Of a DNA stretch of 5,151 nt, positions 1 through 5,151 are shown one piece after another. The notes beneath the pieces were generated by a model, which was not told the origin of the DNA, ran no database searches, and saw nothing but the letters and a program-made list of their open reading frames with translations. The translations under genes were made by a program, and so were the position numbers. The DNA lies in the NCBI GenBank assembly GCA_946481465.1, contig CAMLOC010000317.1, positions 1 through 5,151 on the forward strand, in the 5' to 3' direction. Position 1 is the first letter of the stretch; the number at the start of each line of letters is the position of its first letter. The stretch comes from an uncultured Shinella sp. GTDB taxonomy: Bacteria > Pseudomonadota > Alphaproteobacteria > Rhizobiales > Rhizobiaceae.

Positions 1-2135
1 CCCGCGGCGTGAGCGGAGCCGCAACGCCCGAACAGGCGCTGGCTGCGCTTCTTGCGGGCACCGGCGTCTCCGCCCGCTTTGCCGGCAGCAACCAGGTGAC
101 GCTGCAGACCGGCGCGGCGACGGAGGGCGCAACCGAACTCGAGGCGATCACCATCTACGGCGCGCGCAACGCGACGACCCTCGGCGGCACGACGAGCAGT
201 GTCGCCATCGTGAATGCGAAGACCCTGGCGGACAGCCAGATCCGCACCACGCAGGACACCTTCCGCCGCATGGCGAACGTGCTGGACAGCGCCACGGTCA
301 ATGCCGGCTTCGTCATCCGCGGCATGAGCTCGGAAGGGCTCGTGCCCTCCGGCGGGCCGGCCGGCTCGGTCTATGTCGACGGTATCCTCCAGACGCGCTA
401 CAACGCCCGCTTCGGCGCGCGCAACCTCTGGGACGTCGAACAGGTCGAGGTCTATCGCGGGCCGCAGTCGACCCTTTCCGGACGCGCGGCGATGACCGGC
501 GCCATCTACATCAAGTCGAAGGACCCGACCTTCGACAAGGAGGCCGAATTCTCCGCGACCGTCGGCAGCAACGATCTGGCGGGCACCGCCTTCATGGTCA
601 ACACGCCGCTCGTCGAGGACCAGATCGCGCTGCGCATCTCGGGCGCCTTCGAGCGTTCGCATGCCGAACCCAGCTATTCCGATTTCAAGATCTTCGACAA
701 TTTCGACGAACTGACGACGGATATCAGCGGCATATTGCGCGCCAAGCTGCTGATCACGCCGTCGGAAATGCCCGACACCCGTGCGCTCGTCACCTATTCC
801 TATTCGAAGGATCGGCCGAACGACGCCCTCGTCGGCCTCCATACGGGACGCGGCGACTTCAACAATTCGCCGGTCAGCTACACGGAATATCGCTGGACCG
901 AGACGCACAATCTCGGCCTCGAGATCACGCATGACTTCTCGGACACGCTTCGGTTCACCTCGCAGACCGGCTACCAGTACGGCATCAACAACCGGCGCTC
1001 GATCGACTACGGCACCGAGGGCGTGATCAACGGCATCACGGGCGAGGACGACAATTCCATCTTCACCCAGGAATTTCGCCTGAACTATGAAGGCGATCGC
1101 TGGAAATGGGTTGCCGGCGTCTACGGCAGCCACGAGGTCTGGGATGGCGCCACGGATATCGTCGCCTTCGATCTCTACCAGCAGAGCGACACGCAGCGCC
1201 GCAGGACGTCGAACCTCGCGGTCTTCGGCGAAGCGACCTACGAATTCGCGCCGACCTGGTTCGCGACGGTCGGTGGGCGCCTCGATTATCTGAAGGACAA
1301 GGACCACCAGAAGAACTATTTCGGAACCATCGATCCCGCGCCCGTGCTGACGGGCGATCCCTCGTCGCTTTCCGAAACGAACTTCGTGCCGAAGATTGGC
1401 CTTGCCAAGGAATTCGGCGACAACCAGATGGTCGGCCTCACCTATACGCAGGGCTTCCGCTCGGGCGGATCCTACTTCGACCGGGTGACGGGCGAGCTCG
1501 GGACGTATGATCCGGAATACTCCCAGAACATCGAACTGTCCTACAAGGGCACGCTCCTCGATGACCGGCTGACGTTGAACGCCAATCTCTTCTATACGAA
1601 ATATGACGACCAGCAGGTCGAGATCCGCCCGGATCCGTCGATCCCCGGCTACCGCATCACGTCGAATGCCGCGACGTCGCGGGCATGGGGCTTCGAGATC
1701 GAGCCTACCTTCGAGGTTACCGATCAGTTCACCGCCTTCGCGTCGATCGGCTACCTGAACACCAAGTTCCTCGATTTCAATCACGCGGCCCTGACCGAGC
1801 CGCAGGACGGCAAGGCCTTCCCGGAAGCGCCGGAATGGAGCTGGGGCTTTGGCGGCCGGTACGAATTCGAGAACGGCGCCTTCGTTGGAGCCGACGCCAA
1901 GTACACGACCAGCTACAATTCGCGCTTCGGCACGAAGGGCATGTACAAGATCGACCCGCGCTTCCTCGTGAACGCGCAGGCAGGCTTCCGCAAGGACAAC
2001 TGGGAGGTGACCGCCTTTGCGGAAAACCTGACGGACGAGAAATACTTCACGATCGTCGATCCCGATTACTCGCTGCCCTTCGGCCAGGCCGGCAAGCGCC
2101 GCGCCTTCGGCCTGAACATCCGCACGAAGTTCTGA
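1..2135 (+). CDS. TonB-dependent outer-membrane siderophore receptor with STN domain (5'-truncated by window edge)
   Basis: This outer-membrane protein would bind a ferric siderophore or similar chelate and import it to the periplasm using TonB-ExbBD energy. The frame is open to the window edge (first whole codon at 3), giving 710 visible residues. Counting from the GTG at 9: residues 1-33 match the end of an STN domain (TPEQALAALLAGTGV, then NQVTLQ); a linker follows; a TonB-box-like EAITIYG lies at 45-51; the plug is about 60-172, with FVIRG (101-105), VYVDGI (121-126) and EVYRGPQSTLSGR (147-159); the beta-barrel is about 178-708. The end has the family's ENLTDEKY motif and a terminal Phe, the usual barrel-assembly signal. 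The GTG at 9 is not the true start, because it would cut through the STN domain and leave no signal peptide. The plug motif resembles FyuA/FecA-like siderophore receptors. The ligand is unknown; a heme or cobalamin receptor is less likely but not excluded. There is no internal stop or frameshift. Confidence 0.93.
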   Translation, partial: RGVSGAATPEQALAALLAGTGVSARFAGSNQVTLQTGAATEGATELEAITIYGARNATTLGGTTSSVAIVNAKTLADSQIRTTQDTFRRMANVLDSATVNAGFVIRGMSSEGLVPSGGPAGSVYVDGILQTRYNARFGARNLWDVEQVEVYRGPQSTLSGRAAMTGAIYIKSKDPTFDKEAEFSATVGSNDLAGTAFMVNTPLVEDQIALRISGAFERSHAEPSYSDFKIFDNFDELTTDISGILRAKLLITPSEMPDTRALVTYSYSKDRPNDALVGLHTGRGDFNNSPVSYTEYRWTETHNLGLEITHDFSDTLRFTSQTGYQYGINNRRSIDYGTEGVINGITGEDDNSIFTQEFRLNYEGDRWKWVAGVYGSHEVWDGATDIVAFDLYQQSDTQRRRTSNLAVFGEATYEFAPTWFATVGGRLDYLKDKDHQKNYFGTIDPAPVLTGDPSSLSETNFVPKIGLAKEFGDNQMVGLTYTQGFRSGGSYFDRVTGELGTYDPEYSQNIELSYKGTLLDDRLTLNANLFYTKYDDQQVEIRPDPSIPGYRITSNAATSRAWGFEIEPTFEVTDQFTAFASIGYLNTKFLDFNHAALTEPQDGKAFPEAPEWSWGFGGRYEFENGAFVGADAKYTTSYNSRFGTKGMYKIDPRFLVNAQAGFRKDNWEVTAFAENLTDEKYFTIVDPDYSLPFGQAGKRRAFGLNIRTKF
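3..107 (+). other. STN domain, C-terminal part, within the receptor
   Basis: The first roughly 35 visible residues read as the second half of an STN domain: a TPEQALAALLAGTG helix, then SARFAGSNQVTLQ, the usual beta-strand ending just before the linker to the TonB box. In FecA/FpvA-type receptors this periplasmic domain contacts a FecR-like anti-sigma factor. Many STN-bearing receptors have no demonstrated partner, so signalling here is inference. The first half of the domain and the signal peptide lie upstream of the window. Confidence 0.75.
141..161 (+). other. Probable TonB box of the receptor
   Basis: The codons for EAITIYG lie between the STN domain and the plug, where the TonB-contacting strand is expected. 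The alternating hydrophobic pattern (I-T-I) followed by a small-residue stretch matches typical boxes such as those ending in VVTA or ITVTG, although the sequence is not an exact consensus. Placement rests on position and pattern only. Confidence 0.55.
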
Positions 2136-2142
2136 TCGCCGC

Positions 2143-2174
2143 GGCTGCGGGGTTTCGGCTCCGCAGCCTTTCTT
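2143..2174 (+). terminator. GC-rich hairpin with T-rich tail between receptor and binding-protein genes
   Basis: A perfect 8-bp inverted repeat is visible: GGCTGCGG at 2143-2150 pairs with CCGCAGCC at 2161-2168. The stem can extend inward by G-U, G-C and U-G pairs to a UUCG tetraloop at 2154-2157. It is followed by TTTCTT (2169-2174). It starts 7 bases after the receptor stop codon and ends 19 bases before the next ATG. This resembles a Rho-independent terminator with an imperfect T tract, so termination may be partial. It could equally stabilise the 3' end of the receptor mRNA, giving more receptor than transporter. No convincing promoter is visible in the 52-base gap. Confidence 0.65.
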
Positions 2175-2187
2175 CCCAAGCGTCGAA

Positions 2188-3123
2188 ATGGTGCCCGCCT
2201 TGCGTTTCTGTCTCGCCCTTCTCGCCGTCCTCCTTGCTGCCGCCTCTTCGCATGCCGCCTGCCAGGGGAAGGCCATCACCGAGGGGGTCTACAATCCGCC
2301 CTTCTGCATTCCGGCGGAGGCGAAGCGGATCGTGACGCTCGATCCGCTGATCACGCTCGGGCTCCTGATCGAACTCGACGCGCCCGTTGTCGCCACCCCC
2401 TATATGGCGATCACCGAGGACGAGGTCCTCGACGTGGTGAAAGCCCGGAAAATGGTGGATCTCGACAATCCCGGGGAGCCAAGCCTCGAGCGTGTCGCGG
2501 CGCTGAAGCCGGATCTCATCATCGGTTCGGCGGAAGCCCATTCGGCGATCTACGAACAGGCGGCGAAGATCGCGCCGACGGTTTTCTTCAAGCATATGGA
2601 CTGGAAGAAATATCTCGGGCGCCTCTCCGAGGTGACCGGCGCGCAAGACGCGGCGAGTGCCGCGCTCCAGGCCTACAATACCCGCGTCGCCGCGATCCGC
2701 GAACGGATGGAGGACAAGGACCTGACGGTCTCGACCGTCCGTTTCGCGCCGGACCGTTTCGTCGTCTTCGTCGACGGGCCCGACGCCTACGCTCCCTTCG
2801 CGGTGCTGCACGAGGCGGGCGTGAAGCGCACCGCTTACGAGACGGTCACCGACGGCACGATCGTCAAGCGGCCGGACTGGGAGGAACTCGCCAATCTTGA
2901 CGGCGACGTGCTTCTCTACGTTTCGGCCAGCGGCTTCGAGAGCGGCCCCGATGACGCTCTGGACAAACAGGTGACCGAAAACCCGCTCTGGCAATTGCTG
3001 CCTGCCGTGCGGGCCGGACGCGCACACCGCGTCGATCGCGGCCCCTGGCAGAGTTTCCATGGCATCGGCTCGGCGAACCGGATCCTCGACGATGTCGAGC
3101 GCTATATCCTGGGGGATCGATGA
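2188..3123 (+). CDS. Periplasmic iron-siderophore-type ABC transporter substrate-binding protein
   Basis: A 311-residue, FecB/BtuF-like (class III) binding protein that would carry the chelate from the receptor to the inner-membrane permease. Residues 1-23 form a Sec signal peptide: a short charged start (R6), a hydrophobic core at 7-19, and probable cleavage after SHA (21-23). Cys25 is preceded by HAA, a poor lipobox, so a soluble protein is more likely than a lipoprotein. The mature fold begins at KRIVTLD (46-52). Family features follow: GEPSLERVAALKPDLIIGS (96-114), a long connecting helix at about 153-175, and a C-terminal lobe ending ENPLWQLLPAVRAGRAHRV and ANRILDDVERYIL. Cys25 and Cys40 could form a disulfide in the mature N-terminus. 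ATG 2188 was chosen because it gives a complete signal peptide; GTG 2191 and TTG 2200 are in-frame alternatives, and none has a clear Shine-Dalgarno sequence. The gene overlaps the first permease by ATGA. Substrate is inferred from family and context. Confidence 0.92.
   Translation: MVPALRFCLALLAVLLAAASSHAACQGKAITEGVYNPPFCIPAEAKRIVTLDPLITLGLLIELDAPVVATPYMAITEDEVLDVVKARKMVDLDNPGEPSLERVAALKPDLIIGSAEAHSAIYEQAAKIAPTVFFKHMDWKKYLGRLSEVTGAQDAASAALQAYNTRVAAIRERMEDKDLTVSTVRFAPDRFVVFVDGPDAYAPFAVLHEAGVKRTAYETVTDGTIVKRPDWEELANLDGDVLLYVSASGFESGPDDALDKQVTENPLWQLLPAVRAGRAHRVDRGPWQSFHGIGSANRILDDVERYILGDR
3111..3115 (+). promoter_or_regulatory. Shine-Dalgarno-like GGGGG for the first permease
   Basis: A run of five G lies 4 bases before the ATG at 3120, inside the last codons of the binding-protein gene. 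The spacing is short but usable. It supports ATG 3120 as the start and fits coupled translation through the ATGA overlap. Confidence 0.5.
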
Positions 3124-4148
3124 CGGGCCGGAAGGCCTGCCGCCTTGCTGCCACCGACAGCGGCCGGGCGCTCGCCCTCGCCGTCCTTCTCGGCCTGCTC
3201 GTGCTTGTGGCGATGAGCGCCGTCGCGCTCGGCACGGTGGCGATGCCGTTTTCCACCATCACGGCCGCGATCTTCCGGTTCGACGGCTCGCGTGACCATC
3301 TCCTCGTGACCGCCATCCGCCTGCCCCGTGTCCTTGCCGCCCTCCTCGCCGGCAGCGCGCTTGCCGTCTCGGGCGCCATCATGCAGGCCGTGACGAACAA
3401 TCCGCTCGCGTCCCCCGGCCTGCTCGGCATCAATGCCGGCGCGGCCTTCGCCGTCGTCTCCGTGATGACCCTTTTCGGCACCGGCATTGGCGAGGTCTAT
3501 GTCTGGTTCGCCTTCCTTGGTGCCGGCCTTGCCGCGGTCGTCGTCTATGCGCTGGGCTCGCTCGGGGCGGTCGGGCATTCCCCGCTCGGGCTCGTACTGG
3601 CGGGCGCCATCGTCGCGACCTTCCTCACCTCCCTGACCTCCGCCATCCTGATCTTCGACCAGAGCACGCTCGATGCGGTCCGTTTCTGGACGGCCGGCTC
3701 GGTGACAGGGCGAACCATGGCGCAGGCGGCAACCGTCGCGCCCTACATCCTCGCCGGCCTTGTCGCCGCGCTCCTCCTCGGCCGGCATCTGACGACGCTC
3801 AGCCTCGGGGCGGAGCACGCCCGCGCGCTCGGCCAGAACCCGGCGATCTGGCGCGGCGCGGCGGTCGCCATCGTCATCCTGCTTGCGGGCGGCGCCGTGG
3901 CGCTCGCCGGGCCAATCGGCTTCGTCGGCCTCGTCGTGCCGCACATCGTGCGCATGGGCATCGGCGTCGACTATCGTTGGGTCCTTCCCTTCTCGGCGCT
4001 CGGCGGCGCGCTGCTGGTGGTCCTCGCCGACACGGCCGGGCGGCTCGTCTTCGCAAGCCAGAGCTTTCCGGTGGGCGTGACGATCGCGCTTCTCGGCGCA
4101 CCGTTCTTCCTCTATCTCGCCCGAACGCGGCTGAGGGGCGAGGCATGA
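3120..4148 (+). CDS. FecCD/BtuC-family ABC transporter permease, first subunit
   Basis: A 342-residue inner-membrane permease, the usual length for this family. It would form half of the translocation channel that accepts substrate from the upstream binding protein. After a short basic N-terminus (to about 17) the sequence is mostly hydrophobic, consistent with the roughly ten transmembrane helices of BtuC. Signature segments are present: RLPRVLAALLAGSALAVSG (67-85), Q89, NNPLASPGLLGINAGA (93-108), FW..GS.TG (189-197), the ATPase-contact region LGAEHARALGQ (229-239), GPIGFVGLVVPHIVR (264-278), and the C-terminal AD..GR (303-308), PVGV (317-320) and GAPFFLYLAR (326-335). The start overlaps the binding-protein stop by 4 bases (ATGA), and the stop overlaps the next start in the same way, which indicates one operon. 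The family also moves cobalamin and heme, so siderophore specificity rests on the neighbours. Confidence 0.95.
   Translation: MTGRKACRLAATDSGRALALAVLLGLLVLVAMSAVALGTVAMPFSTITAAIFRFDGSRDHLLVTAIRLPRVLAALLAGSALAVSGAIMQAVTNNPLASPGLLGINAGAAFAVVSVMTLFGTGIGEVYVWFAFLGAGLAAVVVYALGSLGAVGHSPLGLVLAGAIVATFLTSLTSAILIFDQSTLDAVRFWTAGSVTGRTMAQAATVAPYILAGLVAALLLGRHLTTLSLGAEHARALGQNPAIWRGAAVAIVILLAGGAVALAGPIGFVGLVVPHIVRMGIGVDYRWVLPFSALGGALLVVLADTAGRLVFASQSFPVGVTIALLGAPFFLYLARTRLRGEA
4133..4138 (+). promoter_or_regulatory. Shine-Dalgarno GAGGGG deciding the start of the second permease
   Basis: GAGGGG lies 6 bases upstream of ATG 4145, good spacing. It favours this start over in-frame upstream ATG codons (the frame is open back to an ATG at 3977), whose extra residues would be an Arg-rich out-of-frame reading of the first permease gene. 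Confidence 0.65.
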
Positions 4149-5131
4149 TCCGGCTTCTCGTCGCCCTCACCCTTCTGCTCGCTCTCCTGGTGGCGGCAAG
4201 CCTCGCCTTCGGCGACGTGCCGCTGACCTTTCGGGAACTCTATTCCGCCATCACCGGGACGGGTGATCCCGATCCGCAAAGCACCATGATCGTCCTCGGC
4301 CTGCGTCTGCCGCGCGTGCTTCTCGCGCTCCTTGTCGGGACGGCCCTTGCGACCGCCGGCACGATCACGCTCGCGATCATGCGCAATCCCCTGGCCGAGC
4401 CGGGCGTGCTCGGCATCAACAGCGGCGCGGCCGCCGCGGCCATGGCCGTCATCGTCCTCGTGCGGGATCCGCCCGTCGCGCTCCTGCAGGCGGCCGGTTT
4501 TTTCGGCGCAGCAGCCATGGCGCTCACGGTCTATGCATTTTCCTGGCGCGGCGGCACCTCGTCCCTGCGCATCATTCTCGTCGGCATCGGCCTCTCCTCG
4601 CTTGCAACCGCCGGCACGACCTTTCTCTCCGCCTTCGGCGATATCGGCGATGTGCAGCGCGCGATGGTCTGGCTTGCCGGAAGCGTCTACGATGCCAGCA
4701 TGGTCAGGGTCCGGTTGCTCGCCCTCTGGCTCGTCGTGCCCTTGACGCTCGCCTTTCTTGCCGCGCGCGAGCTCGATCTCATCCGCTTCGGCGACAGTTC
4801 CGCAAAGAGCCTCGGCCAGCCGGTCGATCGCGTGCGCGGGCTCATGATCGTGCTCGTCACGGTGCTGTCCGGCGCTGCCGTCGCGGTCTCCGGCCTCATC
4901 GGCTTCGTCGGCCTCGTGGCGCCGCACATCGCGCGCCGGCTGGTCGGGGCCTCCCATATCCGGATCCTCCCGGTCGCCGCCCTCGTCGGGGCCTGCCTTG
5001 TCGTCGCCGCCGACCTCGTCGGCCGCATCATCCTTCCGCCGGCCCAGCTTCCGGCCGGCATCGTCACCGGTCTCGTCGGTGCGCCCTTCTTCGCCTACCT
5101 CCTCTGGGGACGCAGCCGTGGCCATGGATAA
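4145..5131 (+). CDS. FecCD/BtuC-family ABC transporter permease, second subunit
   Basis: A 328-residue inner-membrane permease, paralogous to the gene just upstream and probably its heterodimer partner. The first transmembrane helix starts immediately (MIRLLVALTLLLALLVAASL). Family segments: LRLPRVLLALLVGTALATAG (53-72), MRNPLAEPGVLGINSGAA (79-96), VWLAGS (175-180), ATPase-contact region GDSSAKSLGQ (216-225), SGLIGFVGLVAPHIARR (249-265), AADLVGR (288-294), GAPFFAYLLWGR (312-323). One oddity: the Gln that normally follows the A/S-G motif (Q89 in the first subunit, and present in BtuC, FecC and FecD) is Leu76 here. ATG 4145 was chosen for the ATGA overlap with the upstream stop, the GAGGGG at 4133-4138, and the natural hydrophobic N-terminus. 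The 3' end overlaps the start of another gene. Confidence 0.95.
   Translation: MIRLLVALTLLLALLVAASLAFGDVPLTFRELYSAITGTGDPDPQSTMIVLGLRLPRVLLALLVGTALATAGTITLAIMRNPLAEPGVLGINSGAAAAAMAVIVLVRDPPVALLQAAGFFGAAAMALTVYAFSWRGGTSSLRIILVGIGLSSLATAGTTFLSAFGDIGDVQRAMVWLAGSVYDASMVRVRLLALWLVVPLTLAFLAARELDLIRFGDSSAKSLGQPVDRVRGLMIVLVTVLSGAAVAVSGLIGFVGLVAPHIARRLVGASHIRILPVAALVGACLVVAADLVGRIILPPAQLPAGIVTGLVGAPFFAYLLWGRSRGHG
5106..5110 (+). promoter_or_regulatory. Shine-Dalgarno-like GGGGA for the gene at the 3' edge
   Basis: GGGGA lies 7 bases before GTG 5118 and 13 bases before ATG 5124. The spacing favours the GTG as the start of the next gene, although ATG is the commoner codon. Confidence 0.4.
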
Positions 5132-5151
5132 GCAAACCGCTGCAAAGATCG
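5118..5151 (+). CDS. Start of a further operon gene, product not identifiable (3'-truncated)
   Basis: A new reading frame opens inside the last codons of the second permease and runs out of the window. From GTG 5118 it reads MAMDKQTAAKI; from ATG 5124, MDKQTAAKI. The overlap with the permease is 14 or 8 bases, continuing the tightly packed operon style. About ten residues are too few to name a family. By context the missing ATP-binding subunit (FecE/BtuD type) would be expected nearby. The visible residues show no recognisable start of an ABC ATPase, and a siderophore-associated accessory enzyme is equally possible. That it is a real gene rests on the overlap and the GGGGA upstream. Confidence 0.5.
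   Translation, partial: MAMDKQTAAKI

Noticed and set aside
9..11. GTG as the start codon of the receptor
   Set aside because: The frame is open upstream to the window edge, the encoded residues begin inside an STN domain, and no signal peptide would be present for an outer-membrane protein. The true start is upstream of the window.
2133..2187. Iron-responsive operator (Fur or RirA type, for example TGA-N9-TCA) before the binding-protein gene
   Set aside because: The TGA at 2133 has no TCA at the right spacing and no AT-rich palindrome is present. Any iron operator is more likely upstream of the receptor, outside the window.
2047..3060. Long antisense open frame (337 codons) opposite the binding-protein gene
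   Set aside because: Its codons lie in exact register with the sense codons. Stops in that frame need TTA, CTA or TCA in the sense gene, which are very rare here. The product is low-complexity, rich in Arg, Asp, Glu and Gly, with no recognisable domain.
3102..3944. Long antisense open frame (280 codons) opposite the first permease
   Set aside because: Same in-register shadow effect. The product is extremely charged with no domain, and the sense strand has a clear FecCD permease.
3977..4144. 56-codon N-terminal extension of the second permease from ATG 3977
   Set aside because: It lies inside the first permease gene in another frame and reads as Arg-rich non-family sequence. ATG 4145 has the ATGA overlap, a GAGGGG at good spacing and the normal hydrophobic N-terminus.
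3915..4917. Exact 20-base direct repeat (3915-3934 and 4898-4917), one copy in each permease gene
   Set aside because: It encodes the conserved IGFVGLV motif of FecCD permeases, so shared protein constraint and common ancestry explain it. It is not a mobile-element or attachment-site repeat.
4112..5125. Long antisense open frame (337 codons) opposite the second permease
   Set aside because: Same in-register shadow. Its Asp/Glu/Arg/Gly-rich composition is the antisense image of hydrophobic permease codons.

Overview
The window is a GC-rich, densely coding stretch read entirely on the + strand. It looks like part of an iron-siderophore (or similar metal-chelate) uptake locus of a Gram-negative bacterium. 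The outer-membrane receptor shows the Gram-negative envelope. The codon choice (strong G/C third positions, very few TTA, CTA or TCA codons) and the gene set suggest an alphaproteobacterium of the Rhizobiales/Rhizobiaceae type. That placement is inference from style, not from a marker gene.

Layout: (1) positions 1-2135 hold a TonB-dependent outer-membrane receptor whose 5' end lies outside the window. The visible part starts inside an STN (signalling/secretin-TonB N-terminal) domain and runs through TonB box, plug and beta-barrel to a terminal Phe. (2) The only real intergenic gap, 2136-2187, contains a perfect 8-bp GC-rich hairpin followed by a T-rich tract. This is probably a leaky terminator or mRNA-stabilising structure separating the receptor from the genes downstream. 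(3) 2188-3123 encodes a periplasmic binding protein of the FecB/BtuF-like class with a Sec signal peptide. (4) 3120-4148 and 4145-5131 encode two FecCD/BtuC-type permease subunits. They are joined to the preceding gene and to each other by ATGA stop/start overlaps, so translation is probably coupled. (5) A further gene starts at about 5118 (GTG) or 5124 (ATG) inside the end of the second permease and leaves the window after about ten codons, so its identity cannot be read.

How the parts fit: the receptor would bind the ferric chelate outside the cell and import it with TonB energy. The binding protein would carry it through the periplasm to a heterodimer of the two permeases, which need a cytoplasmic ATPase. 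No ATPase is present in the window; it may be the cut-off gene at the 3' end or lie further away. The STN domain suggests, but does not prove, that the receptor also signals to an anti-sigma/ECF sigma pair encoded outside the window.

I see no mobile element, CRISPR array, RNA gene or clearly novel system. The most useful observations are the hairpin between receptor and transporter genes, the STN domain, a non-standard residue in the second permease at a position that is normally Gln, and the unresolved gene at the 3' edge.
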